Positions 27,923 to 37,165 are shown, numbered from the stretch's first letter. The stretch: DNA of 64,000 nt from Bacillus timonensis (GCF_004799755.1 NZ_SLUB01000006.1:89112-153111); one strand, 5' to 3'. Notes: generated by a model not told the origin, from the sequence alone. Program-made: numbers and translations.

Positions 27923-28765
27923 TTAAACACCTCCTTTATACCAGCTCAGTAACCAGTCTTTACGATGCAGTAATAACTTTTTAACCCACTTTTTGTATGT
28001 TATACTCATTACTTCTTCTGGGATGGACTCCATTATTCCTTCAAGCAACTCTTCATTTATAATATGAATTAAATGAACTGCTTCTTGTACTTCTGTCGGA
28101 TAATTTTTTCTAATTACATCCAACAACTCCATGAAACGGGGTTTCTTTTTCTCAGGCAATCCAATCATAGAAAAACTACGATTACTAAAAGCCTGAAACA
28201 TATTTAGGTCTTTGAACATTAAATTAATTCTTTCTTCCTTTAATTGAAACCCAAGGGATGCACCACTATCGTAAATAGGTGCCATTCTATAACCGTTTTT
28301 ACCATCTATTATACCCCAATTATCGCAATGTCTATCCTGATTTCCAATAAAAGCATCAAAAACAGGAATTTTTATGAAATCACGGTCTAGGTTAAATTCA
28401 GATAGAACTTTCACTATATTGAAGAAATCATAATACTTTAGATTATAGCGGTCAAAATCATCCGCAATAGTAAAAAAAAGGTCTCCACCTTCAAATAGCT
28501 CTTCTTGCTTATTTATAAAGTTTGCTGCTAAGACAGCTACTGTATTATCTCTCTTTGCTAAATTCACATCCATTATAGAAAGTCCCATAGCTTTTCCTAC
28601 TTCAGATGCAATTTTTTCTGCCCAGGCTTCTCCAGTATTCTCTTTTGGAATTTTAAACAGAAAACGCTGTTCTGTCTCAGGATGGATTAACCAATACTTC
28701 GCTCTAGTTCCTGAAACTTGCCTATTTTCATCAATCTTCCAATCTGTTACATCTATTAAGCCCAT
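27923..28765 (-). CDS. HipA-like serine/threonine kinase (putative toxin)
   Basis: The 280-residue kinase keeps the HipA catalytic core: FLFKIP with the ATP-lysine at about 38, a conserved Glu near 50-55, VFDAFIGNQDRHCDNWG at about 135-151 with catalytic Asp144 and Asn149, and APIYDSGASLG with metal-binding Asp166. It lacks the HipA N-terminal domain, which appears instead in the adjacent HIRAN protein. The ATG at 28765 follows AAGGA; the longer upstream frame to 28870 is rejected. The gene is AT-richer than the tail genes around it, suggesting transfer. HipA-family kinases inactivate targets such as aminoacyl-tRNA synthetases; this one's target is unknown. It could be a toxin, phage-defence or superinfection-exclusion gene. 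Confidence 0.8.
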   Translation of the reverse strand: MGLIDVTDWKIDENRQVSGTRAKYWLIHPETEQRFLFKIPKENTGEAWAEKIASEVGKAMGLSIMDVNLAKRDNTVAVLAANFINKQEELFEGGDLFFTIADDFDRYNLKYYDFFNIVKVLSEFNLDRDFIKIPVFDAFIGNQDRHCDNWGIIDGKNGYRMAPIYDSGASLGFQLKEERINLMFKDLNMFQAFSNRSFSMIGLPEKKKPRFMELLDVIRKNYPTEVQEAVHLIHIINEELLEGIMESIPEEVMSITYKKWVKKLLLHRKDWLLSWYKGGV

Positions 28766-28961
28766 TATTTCATCCTTTTTAAGGTTCTTAGCTTTAATTA
28801 TAATTAAAAAATGTACAATTGTCACTCGTATAGTTTCATTTCCACTAAAGTCACATTGATAATTTATCAATTATTACCACTTTTGTAATAAATAATATGA
28901 TAGACCTTGAACAATAATACTAATAGTTACAAAAGTATTCCTAACAACCGCATACAATTTA

Positions 28962-30110
28962 CTACACCTTTTCAATCCCAGTAATCCGACCACTACTATC
29001 GGTCGTATAGTTATAACTTGCCGTCTCTCCATCTGCATACGTGATTTCAAATCTCGCTGCATCCACCAACAAAGTGGACACTTCTTTTAATAACAGCTCT
29101 GAAAATATATCCTCTAAGGTAATGCTCGTAATTCTACCACTGCCATCAGTGGCATAGCTGTATTTCGCATGATATTGATGCGTATCTCCTTTTTCCACTT
29201 CGTAAGTTACATTTATAAAACTAGCATCAACCGTTAGATTTTTTACGATTGTATAAGAAACCCCAAGCTGGTCCATTTGGTACTTAAGACCATCAACAGA
29301 GCTGCCCACATCATTCAGAGAGCTTTCCACTTTGTTCATTGAGTTTTCTATCCGATAAAAAGTATCCGAAATACTAGGTTTGTATCTGCCAACCTCAACT
29401 TGAATGTTATAACGATAGAAAGGGTTATATTCCAAGGAGATAATCCTTGTTTTCACATCAATGCCGAGTGGTTTGAATACAATATGGACATTATCTCCGA
29501 CTGCTAGATTCAATAGTTTAAAGAATGAAATATTATAGGAAGATGCATTTTCTCTTGAATCGTGGGAAACAGATACATTAGTGACGTTTTTTGAACCCGT
29601 TACCGGCTGATATTCCATACTACCACGATGTTTACGGATATTAATTAAATAGCCGTTATATTCAATTTCGCCACCTAAAATAGCAATGTACTGCATAAGA
29701 GCTGCCCTTCTAGACACTTCCTGGTTAATTTTCATTGTGCAACTATCGGTAAAATCAACTGTGCCTGCCGAAAAAGGAGTTCCTGATAATAGCTGATTCA
29801 ATCCAGCCGCAGGATCTCCCGTAAAATCAAACGCATTTATATTAAAAATCTCATCATTTAAAATGTAGGATACATGTTCACACGTGACAGAACAGACGGG
29901 AAGGCTACCTTGTAACGACTTCGCTATTTGTACAATCTCAAAATATTGATCATTTAGCTTTGCCAGTTGTTTTGTTTTTAAAGCGAGGGCAGACTTGGCT
30001 AGAACCGTAAAAGATAGTGTAAACTCTCCTTCTAGCGTTTCCCTTACATTCGCTGACATCACTTTACGGATCGTTTGTATCAACGTGTTTCCTGCATAAA
30101 TTTCTATCAC
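28962..30110 (-). CDS. Phage tail protein (tail-associated / Gp37-like)
   Basis: The roughly 382-residue protein starts at a GTG eight bases after GGAGG. The first 250 residues (VIEIYAGNTLIQTIRK, then FTLSFTV, then YFEIVQIAKS) look like the beta-rich base of a siphophage tail-associated protein. Residues 270-300 are a short coiled coil. The C-terminus has two copies of a Tyr-rich repeat (YSYATDGSGRITSI and YNYTTDSSGRITGI). It follows the tape measure gene directly, with no separate distal-tail (Dit) gene between. It is shorter than typical Tal proteins and lacks a visible endopeptidase domain. Confidence 0.75.
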   Translation of the reverse strand: MIEIYAGNTLIQTIRKVMSANVRETLEGEFTLSFTVLAKSALALKTKQLAKLNDQYFEIVQIAKSLQGSLPVCSVTCEHVSYILNDEIFNINAFDFTGDPAAGLNQLLSGTPFSAGTVDFTDSCTMKINQEVSRRAALMQYIAILGGEIEYNGYLINIRKHRGSMEYQPVTGSKNVTNVSVSHDSRENASSYNISFFKLLNLAVGDNVHIVFKPLGIDVKTRIISLEYNPFYRYNIQVEVGRYKPSISDTFYRIENSMNKVESSLNDVGSSVDGLKYQMDQLGVSYTIVKNLTVDASFINVTYEVEKGDTHQYHAKYSYATDGSGRITSITLEDIFSELLLKEVSTLLVDAARFEITYADGETASYNYTTDSSGRITGIEKV

Positions 30111-30125
30111 CAAACTGCCCTCCTT

Positions 30126-32726
30126 TTACGAGCCAGCAACCCCTAAGTTTCTAACGGTTACTGTATTTTGGTTCCATTGAAGCTGAGCAATAATGCGAGT
30201 TAATACATTCCCATCAATCGTTAATGGAATCGTGACATCAAATGATGCACCACTCTTACCACCTTCAACTCCAGAAACCACGCTGTCCATATTTAAATTA
30301 AAGTCTGTAGGAATAGCGCCTTCCATTTCCTTTTCCACATCGCCCATGGCATCCGAAAATCCAACACCAATCCCTTCACCCATGTTTTCACCAATTCCAG
30401 CAAAAACTCGTGAAGGGGAACGAATCCCAAGAACACCTTTTACACTACTAACGATGCCACCGACAAAACCGCTAACCTTATCTTTTATCCAGCCAATCAT
30501 GGAAGCAATCCCATTCCAAAGCCCACGTACAATGTTCACTCCCACTTGACCGATGGAAACAGCCGCTTTTCCAATTCCAACGATGAGTGCAGAAATAATC
30601 TGTGGTAATTGCGCCACAAGCTGAGGGATAGCCCTAACTAATCCCGCTGCCAACTGAATGATCAATGAAATACCCAACTCAATAATTTTAGGTAGATTCC
30701 CGGTAATAAAGTTAATGATTGATGAAATGATAGCTGGAAGTGCTTCTATGAGTCTAGGTAAAGCATTAATAATTCCTACGGCTAAACCTTCTATAATTTT
30801 AAAAGCCGCCTCTAAAACCATGTCGAGATTGTTGATGATCGTTTCTACAATTAATAGAATCGCTGATACAATGGATGGAATAAGGCTAGGTAAAGCCTCA
30901 CCAATCCCAGTTGCTAGCGTCACAATCATTGTTAAAGCCGCTTCAATTAAGGCTGGAAGGTTCGCTATTATGCCGTCTACCAAACTAAGAACAAGGTAAA
31001 GTGCCCCTTCTGTAATTTGAGGTAGAGCCTCGATAATCCCTTGGAGTAGAGTCGTCACGATTTGCATGGCAGAATCAATGATCATTGGGAGGTTTTCTAC
31101 GATTGCACCTATTAAGGACATAATAATTTGAAGACCTAACGTAACGAACTGAGGCAATTGCTCTGTGATAAGTTCTGTAATACCAGCCACAGTTTCTCCT
31201 ATCACTTCTGCAATTTTCTCAAAATCTCCATCCGCTTCATTAATCCCATTCGATAAGCCAGAAAACAAGTCCGTAATTCCAGCAGAAACTTCACTTACAG
31301 CTGGTAGAAACACCCCTTGTAAGGAACGTTTTACGCCCTCAATTCCATCAGTTAGGTTATCGTATTTGACCTCTGTTATTTGAGCCAACGCATCTCCACT
31401 CGCGATGGTACTATCTTTTATCCCACCAAGAACTGGTAATATACTGGCTTCTAAATCTTCAAACTGTGTACCAAATAACTGCACACCAATTGTGTTTTTA
31501 AGAAGCGGATCTTCAATCTCTTGAAGTTTTTGAATGACACTAAAGAATGCAGCATTGGCTGTTTCTCCACCTTGGGCAAACTGCTTCGTCATTTTTTCTG
31601 CATTAAGACCAAGAGCGGTGAAGGCTTCCATACTCGACTTACTGCCGTCTTTGGCCCGGATATTAAATTCCTTAACAGCGTCCCCAACCTTATCAATACT
31701 GAAAGCACCACTTTCGGCTCCAGCTACTAAACTAGCGATAAACTCATCTGCACTAAGTCCAAGAGAAGCATATTGAACGGAGTATTCATTCAAGGTATCT
31801 AATAGATCACCATTTTTATCGGCACCGTTTTGAGCACCAACCGCAATAATGTTATAGGCCTCATCAGCCGAGATACCGAAGTTCTTCATAAGAGCACTGG
31901 CTGCCCTTGCCGATTCCTGCATATCGAAGTCAAAAGTTTTCCTCAAAGCAAAACCAGACTCGGTGGCTTTTTCAAGTTCGTCACCCATGAGTCCGGTTAT
32001 CTTTTGTACCTCTGAAATTCCTACTGCCACATCATCCAAGCTGTCGCCAAAATTATGCTTGTACACATTTTGAGCAATTTCCCCCAACTCTTCAAGTTCG
32101 GCACCTGTTGCACCAGTTGAAGCGGAAATTTGATTAACAGCCATATTGTATTCATCACCAAGTTTAATCAGGCTGGCCCCTGTAGCAACCGCAGCGGTTC
32201 CAATAGCGGCTACGGCTGCCCCGATGGTTGCACCGATCCCTTTTAAGACACCGCCTAGCTTTTCAAATCGACCAGAAGCATCTTCAGTCTGATCCGTTGC
32301 ATTCTGTACTTCATTAGCAAACTCCTCAACTTCTCCTTCAGCATCGTTGAACCCTTCATTCAAATCTTGGATGGCTTGATTATTATTTTCAAGCTCTCGC
32401 TCCATCTTCATGAGTTCAGACTTGGCATTATTCAGTTGAATTTGCCAATTTTGCGTTCGTCTATCATTCTCTCCAAAAGAATCTGCTGCGTTTCTAAGTG
32501 CCGCCTCTAATGTACCAATTTTGTCCTTTTGTGCATCAACTGACTTTGCGAGTGCTCCGTTTCTTGCAGTTAGAGCTTCAATGGATTGATCCTGCCTATC
32601 AAATTGGGCGGTGATAAGTTTCATTTCACTTCCTAACACCTTGAAATTTTGATTGATATCTCTCAAGGCATTTTTGAAGTCCTTCTCACCTTCTACACCA
32701 ATTCGAAGTCCAAAGTTATCAGCCAC
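30126..32726 (-). CDS. Tail tape measure protein
   Basis: The 866-residue protein has a coiled-coil N-terminus (about 20-150). Alanine/glycine-rich hydrophobic helices follow at about 160-185. A TP901-type tape-measure core comes next, then a region (about 500-760) of repeated hydrophobic segments such as GIIEALPQI, DGIIANLPALIEAAL and VGIINALPRLIEALPAI, typical of tape measures. The start is a GTG with GGGGAGG upstream. It sets tail length and passes through the tail tube. It directly follows the G/GT chaperone genes, as expected. Confidence 0.93.
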   Translation of the reverse strand: MADNFGLRIGVEGEKDFKNALRDINQNFKVLGSEMKLITAQFDRQDQSIEALTARNGALAKSVDAQKDKIGTLEAALRNAADSFGENDRRTQNWQIQLNNAKSELMKMERELENNNQAIQDLNEGFNDAEGEVEEFANEVQNATDQTEDASGRFEKLGGVLKGIGATIGAAVAAIGTAAVATGASLIKLGDEYNMAVNQISASTGATGAELEELGEIAQNVYKHNFGDSLDDVAVGISEVQKITGLMGDELEKATESGFALRKTFDFDMQESARAASALMKNFGISADEAYNIIAVGAQNGADKNGDLLDTLNEYSVQYASLGLSADEFIASLVAGAESGAFSIDKVGDAVKEFNIRAKDGSKSSMEAFTALGLNAEKMTKQFAQGGETANAAFFSVIQKLQEIEDPLLKNTIGVQLFGTQFEDLEASILPVLGGIKDSTIASGDALAQITEVKYDNLTDGIEGVKRSLQGVFLPAVSEVSAGITDLFSGLSNGINEADGDFEKIAEVIGETVAGITELITEQLPQFVTLGLQIIMSLIGAIVENLPMIIDSAMQIVTTLLQGIIEALPQITEGALYLVLSLVDGIIANLPALIEAALTMIVTLATGIGEALPSLIPSIVSAILLIVETIINNLDMVLEAAFKIIEGLAVGIINALPRLIEALPAIISSIINFITGNLPKIIELGISLIIQLAAGLVRAIPQLVAQLPQIISALIVGIGKAAVSIGQVGVNIVRGLWNGIASMIGWIKDKVSGFVGGIVSSVKGVLGIRSPSRVFAGIGENMGEGIGVGFSDAMGDVEKEMEGAIPTDFNLNMDSVVSGVEGGKSGASFDVTIPLTIDGNVLTRIIAQLQWNQNTVTVRNLGVAGS

Positions 32727-32753
32727 GACTCCACCTCCCCTCTTTTAAGGCAT

Positions 32754-32780
32754 TAAAAAATACACTCAGCATTGAGTGCA
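32754..32780 (-). terminator. Terminator/attenuator between tail chaperone and tape measure genes
   Basis: The minus strand shows CACTCA, ATGC loop, TGAGTG, then TATTTTTT. It follows the stop of the frameshift extension (32787) and precedes the tape measure start, so it may reduce tape measure transcription. Confidence 0.65.
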
Positions 32781-32786
32781 ATAGAA

Positions 32787-32989
32787 CTAGAGCCCCACAG
32801 GAATCACATCATCAATCGATACTTCTACCAACGGCTTAGCAATTCCGGTAAACTGCTTATGACATTCCCATAAATCCATTAAATAACCCATTGGCATGAG
32901 CCACACTTCTTCTTCACTACGATTTAACTGAGCGGTTCCATAATAAATAAGTCGGATAAACAACTCTTCATCGCTTACCCGACTTCCAC
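32787..32989 (-). CDS. Tail assembly chaperone T domain (made only by -1 frameshift)
   Basis: This frame has no useful start of its own but is open from the slippery site to TAG at 32787-32789. It encodes about 67 residues (RGSRVSDEELFIRLIYYGTA onward, ending DDVIPVGL). It is joined to the upstream protein by a -1 shift at AAAAAAC, giving a GT fusion of about 205 residues. In lambda-like tails the T domain recruits tape measure to tail tube subunits. The gene order and size match. Confidence 0.85.
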
Positions 32990-33400
32990 GTTTTTTGCTG
33001 GTTCACTCTGTATATGCCGTTTTGTGCCTTTCAGCATGCTGGCCATGATGGCGTTTTTGTACTCTGCCAATTCAAAAGGAGTAGTCAGTAATTCGACCTC
33101 ATCCTCTTTCAGCAATTCCTTCTTATCATCCTTGTTTTTCAAATTATGAATCAGGATTGATTGATTGGCTAGCAATGTAATGAGCCAAACAATTTCATCC
33201 AAAGCAAGTTCAAAATCCTTTGAGTTCATCAGCTTTGTTCCAAGATTCTCAAGACCGCCATACCTTTTCGCAATTTCTTTTGTCGCCTTGGTTGTTAAAA
33301 TCAATTTGTATTCTACATCCCCAATTTCAATCAAAGCACTTCTTTCCTCTGCTGCAAAATCAACATCTACAGTTGTAGAATCCACTTTTTCATTCACCAA
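32975..33400 (-). CDS. Tail assembly chaperone (G protein)
   Basis: The 141-residue, mainly helical protein lies between the major tail protein and the tape measure gene and starts MVNEKVDSTTVDVDFAAEER. It ends shortly after a canonical slippery heptamer. It corresponds to lambda gpG or gp13-type chaperones, which coat the tape measure protein during tail assembly. The start lies 17 bases after the tail protein stop and has GGAGGATGATG upstream. Confidence 0.88.
   Translation of the reverse strand: MVNEKVDSTTVDVDFAAEERSALIEIGDVEYKLILTTKATKEIAKRYGGLENLGTKLMNSKDFELALDEIVWLITLLANQSILIHNLKNKDDKKELLKEDEVELLTTPFELAEYKNAIMASMLKGTKRHIQSEPAKNVEVG
32990..32996 (-). other. Programmed -1 ribosomal frameshift site
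   Basis: The minus strand reads gcA AAA AAC in the G frame, the canonical X XXY YYZ heptamer, 15-20 bases before the G stop. The -1 frame immediately continues into the open T extension. Confidence 0.88.
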
Positions 33401-33416
33401 TGTTCATCATCCTCCT

Positions 33417-34298
33417 TTAAGATACGGTTACCGTAGCCACGTTTGTTTTTACAGCGCTAGCACCAACAGAACTCAACACGCAGTAGTAATAATAGCTTCC
33501 TGCAATTAGATCTGTTGGGATATCAAAGCTCGCTGACGTTTCCCCATTAATAGCGGTTCCACCTGTCGTGCTGTCGATTGTATTTTCATACCACTGATAA
33601 GTGACTGGGTAGCTTGTATTCGTACTCGCGACAACCGATAAACTACCAGAAATACTACCTTCCACTACTTCCGTTAAAGCAGCGAGCTGAGTAGTAACCG
33701 TTATCGTTGGAGTCACTGGTGAAAAATTAGGTTCGTACACAGAACTAAACCAATTCGTAATGGTTTCCTGGGCTACACCATTATCCCCTTCTGTGACTTC
33801 CGCCTTCCATGGATGTTTATTTTCAGTGTCTAGCTTATTTCTTCTAAAAACGGTGCCTTCTATGGTGGGACTACTAAACGTAATGGATTCACCTTTTGTT
33901 GTAAGGTTGGTTGTAGGAATACTAAAAATAACTCGATACAACCAAAAATATCGATACTTCCCATTCGCTTTCTTGGCACGAAACCCAACCGCTACGGGAT
34001 TTCCTCCATCTTCACTTCTCGAAACCACAACATTGTTGCTATCAATCTTACTTCCTGTTAAATCTTGTGCTGCGATGGAGCCGATATCATCAATTCCAAG
34101 GGTTAATGTGCCACTGTTAAATTCCTTTACAATTTCTGATGCGCCATCATCCGCATAAAGGATAGCTTCAATGAGTTCAACACTGAGTTCTGCGGTCATC
34201 GCTTTCGCTAGTATTTTTGGAGTTCCATATGTTTCAATGCCATTCTCATCTTCTGTGATCTTGGCATAAAATAAACGGTCCAATCCGATTGTTGCCAT
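33417..34298 (-). CDS. Major tail (tube) protein with C-terminal Ig-like domain
   Basis: The 293-residue protein has a tail tube domain (about 1-195: MATIGLDRLFYAKITED, then MTAELSVELIEAILYADD, then the FRAKKANGKYRYFWLYRVIF region) typical of Bacillota siphophage major tail proteins. A C-terminal beta-rich Ig/BIG-like domain (about 200-293, GSLSVVASTNTSYPVTYQWY) is the surface decoration often fused to tube proteins. It sits between the tail-terminator-like gene and the chaperone. Confidence 0.9.
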   Translation of the reverse strand: MATIGLDRLFYAKITEDENGIETYGTPKILAKAMTAELSVELIEAILYADDGASEIVKEFNSGTLTLGIDDIGSIAAQDLTGSKIDSNNVVVSRSEDGGNPVAVGFRAKKANGKYRYFWLYRVIFSIPTTNLTTKGESITFSSPTIEGTVFRRNKLDTENKHPWKAEVTEGDNGVAQETITNWFSSVYEPNFSPVTPTITVTTQLAALTEVVEGSISGSLSVVASTNTSYPVTYQWYENTIDSTTGGTAINGETSASFDIPTDLIAGSYYYYCVLSSVGASAVKTNVATVTVS

Positions 34299-34643
34299 TT
34301 AATATTCCTCCATTTCATATTCTTTCAAGACATCAATGGCATAATGATGATATTTTGTATCATCTTCAAACCCAATATATTGTCGGTCTGTTATAGTTAC
34401 ATCCCCATTTAAAAGAATCTTTGTTAGCTGTTTTTTTAATGGTTGATAATTCTTTTTCGTAAAAAGGGACAGCCGTGCTTCCTCGATAACGGAATGGGCC
34501 TGATTATCAGCAAAGAAATCCAACCTATCTGACATAGGTGTAATTACGATGTACTCATCCGGCGGTTTCTTGGAAAAGACACCTGTTTCAATGGGAATGC
34601 CGATGGGTTCAAGTAAGGTATTCAGGTCTTTTAATAGACTCAT
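34299..34643 (-). CDS. Putative tail terminator / head-tail joining protein
   Basis: The 114-residue protein lies between the HK97 gp10-like gene and the major tail protein, the slot of the tail terminator. It has alternating beta strands (EYIVITPMSDRLDFFADN, EEARLSLFTKK) and overlaps its upstream neighbour by four bases. Family not named; function inferred from position and size. Confidence 0.7.
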   Translation of the reverse strand: MSLLKDLNTLLEPIGIPIETGVFSKKPPDEYIVITPMSDRLDFFADNQAHSVIEEARLSLFTKKNYQPLKKQLTKILLNGDVTITDRQYIGFEDDTKYHHYAIDVLKEYEMEEY

Positions 34644-35074
34644 AGTTTCTCAATCTCCTTATCCAGTGCATTCTCCATAGCTTCCGCACAGGCTTTTCTT
34701 GTAGCCGACTTGGTAGGTTTCAACCAAGGTTTAGGGGGCTGACCTGATTTTCCATACTCCAGTACAGCTGCCTTTAAAGCATTTGAAACTCCTTTGCTGT
34801 CTTTTGTTGTAGGAATACCTACCCTAAGGTTCCAGTCCCCTTTTGTATCTTGGACAGCCTTTGTTGTTTCAATTGAAGCTATTAATTCACCGGTAGACTG
34901 AGAGGGCTCCTTTGTACCTTGGCCAATTCTAGCAGCTAGATTACTTTTTGCTTTTTGAATCACTGGCTCTGCTCCCTTTTCTAATACTCTTGGAACAATA
35001 TCATCAAAGTGACGGTTTAATTTAGCGATTCTTTCTAAAAAGTCATCCGGCATTTTTACTGCTGCTCTTGCCAT
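34640..35074 (-). CDS. HK97 gp10-like neck/tail protein
   Basis: The 144-residue protein starts MARAAVKMPDDFLERIAKLN and carries AAVLEYGKSGQPPKPWLKPT, the G-x-PPKPWL-P block typical of HK97 gp10-type proteins. It lies in the usual place between head closure and tail terminator genes and is thought to join the completed head to the tail. Confidence 0.88.
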   Translation of the reverse strand: MARAAVKMPDDFLERIAKLNRHFDDIVPRVLEKGAEPVIQKAKSNLAARIGQGTKEPSQSTGELIASIETTKAVQDTKGDWNLRVGIPTTKDSKGVSNALKAAVLEYGKSGQPPKPWLKPTKSATRKACAEAMENALDKEIEKL

Positions 35075-35078
35075 AGCC

Positions 35079-35414
35079 TCACCCCTTTGAACCTGTAATT
35101 TTCTCAGCTAACACTTCTACATACATCCCACGCTGTTTGATATCCTCAGCGCTCAAAATGTTGTATCGTTCATCCTTACAGCCAATGACTAAATCCGTGG
35201 TCAGTTCAAATCCCCGAGGTTTTCTAAAACGAAAGAGAGAGCTAGCCTCAGAGAAACTAGCCCGGTTTTTCCATGCCTCACTCCCATGACGACTTTCTTT
35301 ATAAGCTCTCATGGATGTTAAAAGTTGCTCCTCTTCGGTGGCAAACCCCTCATCATCTTTAACAGATATAGTGCTGAAGATTTCAATCCTGACATTCATT
35401 TTTCCCAAACTCAT
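35079..35414 (-). CDS. Head closure / head-tail adaptor (SPP1 gp16-like)
   Basis: The 111-residue protein starts MSLGKMNVRIEIFSTISVKDDEG and ends KQRGMYVEVLAEKITGSKG, matching the small beta-barrel head-tail adaptor family. It overlaps the connector gene by four bases (ATGA). It plugs the portal after DNA packaging. Confidence 0.87.
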   Translation of the reverse strand: MSLGKMNVRIEIFSTISVKDDEGFATEEEQLLTSMRAYKESRHGSEAWKNRASFSEASSLFRFRKPRGFELTTDLVIGCKDERYNILSAEDIKQRGMYVEVLAEKITGSKG

Positions 35415-35725
35415 ATGATCACGTCCTTATTAAGACGAAGGAGCATATTGACCACATTCCATACTTGTTTACTCGCTTCTACATTGTCAGCAAAAAAGCC
35501 GCCAGTGCTACCATCTCGACTTTCATAAAAGTGAGACGATAGCATGATGACAGCTTGTTCGGTCGTTGGATGCATCGGATTATCTTGATAGAAGCCCTCA
35601 GGTTTCTTTTGATAGCTTTCTGCATAGGAAATAGCTGCAGTGATGAAGCTGGAAAGCAGGCCATCATCTTCATCATGGTTTAGGATTAAGTTTTGTTTCA
35701 CCTTCGATAATAAATCCTCCATCAC
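35411..35725 (-). CDS. Head-tail connector (gp6-like, DNA packaging)
   Basis: The 104-residue helical protein (LLSKVKQNLILNHDEDDGLL, then AISYAESYQKKP, then VWNVVNMLLRLNKDVII) has the pattern of HK97 gp6/phage_gp6 connectors that form a ring beneath the portal. Its position right after the capsid block fits. Confidence 0.9.
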   Translation of the reverse strand: MMEDLLSKVKQNLILNHDEDDGLLSSFITAAISYAESYQKKPEGFYQDNPMHPTTEQAVIMLSSHFYESRDGSTGGFFADNVEASKQVWNVVNMLLRLNKDVII

Positions 35726-35739
35726 CGCTCACCCCTTCA

Positions 35740-35961
35740 TCAATCAGCGTTCATCAGACCCGCTGCTTTGAGTTTTGCTAGTAGGGCATTGAAATCAGCA
35801 ACAAGACTAACAACATCCGCAGCCGTACTATCTCCTTGGGCATCGGCTGGTCGTACTTCCGCTCCATCAAATGACAGCTTTCCAGTTGGAGTAACCTCCA
35901 AAGTTCCACCAATAACGGTTTTCTCTCCGCCTTGTTCGGTATAGTTCTTTACATTACTCAT
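35740..35961 (-). CDS. Small capsid-associated protein (head-fiber-like)
   Basis: The 73-residue protein has a Gly-rich N-terminus (GGTLEVTPTGKLSFDGAEVR) followed by an amphipathic helix (VVSLVADFNALLAKLKAAGLM). Similar small genes after the capsid gene in Bacillota prophages are often called head fiber proteins. Role inferred from position. Confidence 0.75.
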   Translation of the reverse strand: MSNVKNYTEQGGEKTVIGGTLEVTPTGKLSFDGAEVRPADAQGDSTAADVVSLVADFNALLAKLKAAGLMNAD

Positions 35962-35971
35962 TTGCTATCAC

Positions 35972-37165
35972 CTATCCTTTCTGTTGAAGTACTTTAATAG
36001 CTTCAGGAAGAATTAGTTTTCCATCCACCCGTTGTGTTGCCTTAAATCCAACTTGGCCTGTTGCCGCATACAGTTCATTTAATCTCTGGAAAGAACGTCC
36101 TTGTCTGTCAGCTACCCAATAGTATCCAAAATCACCAAAAGCAATTGTCTTCGCACCAGCTTCTACTGTTGGTACATAGGCAGAGGTTTTTACTGGACGA
36201 TTAAGGATTGTATCAGGTTGACCCGCTTGGATCGAAGGCTGCCATAGGTACTGACCATTCCCATCTTTCAGCTTTCGAATCAGCTTGATTGTCGCATCAT
36301 TCATGACGAAAATTGCCTTTTTACGATATGGTGATTTTAAGGAATAGAATAAATCCATAATCTCATCCACTGAAACAGCCGTTGCAGAAGTTCCAGTCAC
36401 ACCAAGTTCAGCTCCACCCGTTGCATTAAAAATACCAGTCGGTTTTCCGGTACCATCTCCAACAAAGAAAGCTTCTTCTTCTTTGGCACCAATCCGTCTG
36501 GCAAATTCTTTTGCAATATACGCTTCAAGATTAAACACACTATCATTTAAAAGCTCCTCGGACACCTTAATCATGGTGGCTAATTTATAAGCTCCAATTG
36601 AAACTTGTCCAAAGCTATCATCTGATTCAGGAATCAGTCCTTCTTCATCTACCCATGAAGCGGTTCCTTTTGAAGCAACCACCGGGATTTTACGATCTCC
36701 TGAGGAAGTCGTAATGACCTTGGCTAATGACCGGAATATATTTTCCTCTTCCAACGATTCAATGAGAGTTCTTTCAAACTCATCTGGAGCAAGATATCCA
36801 CCCTCAGAATCAGTTCCAATTTTCAAGGCATTCTGTACTTCATAGTTGCTTTTATTCCTCATCGATTTCCAGAACGCTTCCTTGTATTCATTGGTTGCTC
36901 GGCCTGTTTTCTGCCCTTCAGCACCCGTTGGCTTTGAAGTAATCGGCTGATTAATCGGCTTGGAAAGTTCTAAATCGATGGCTTGCTGTCTTTCCAAGCG
37001 GTCAATCTCCTTCCCAAGATTTACAACTTCTGCCTCCATCTTTTCATAAGTGGAAGTATCCTCGGCAGAAAGGATCCCATCTTCTCCACGTTTTGAATCA
37101 AGAAATGCTTTTGTTTGTTCCCATGCTTTTGCTCGCTTTTCACGCAGTTCTAATACTTTACTCAT
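35972..37165 (-). CDS. HK97-fold major capsid protein
   Basis: The 397-residue protein has a coiled-coil delta/scaffold domain at about 1-100 (VLELREKRAKAWEQTKAFLD) and the capsid fold after about residue 115. Hallmarks are FERTLIESLEEENIFRSLAK, ELLNDSVFNLEAYIAKEFAR and the FGDFGYYWVADRQGRSFQRL segment. The preceding ClpP-type protease probably removes the N-terminal domain during maturation. The start has AGGAGGAG upstream. Confidence 0.95.
   Translation of the reverse strand: MSKVLELREKRAKAWEQTKAFLDSKRGEDGILSAEDTSTYEKMEAEVVNLGKEIDRLERQQAIDLELSKPINQPITSKPTGAEGQKTGRATNEYKEAFWKSMRNKSNYEVQNALKIGTDSEGGYLAPDEFERTLIESLEEENIFRSLAKVITTSSGDRKIPVVASKGTASWVDEEGLIPESDDSFGQVSIGAYKLATMIKVSEELLNDSVFNLEAYIAKEFARRIGAKEEEAFFVGDGTGKPTGIFNATGGAELGVTGTSATAVSVDEIMDLFYSLKSPYRKKAIFVMNDATIKLIRKLKDGNGQYLWQPSIQAGQPDTILNRPVKTSAYVPTVEAGAKTIAFGDFGYYWVADRQGRSFQRLNELYAATGQVGFKATQRVDGKLILPEAIKVLQQKG

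Noticed and set aside
30126..32030. Several plus-strand open frames over the tape measure gene
   Set aside because: They are shadows of the repetitive minus-strand coding sequence, with no ribosome sites or family patterns.
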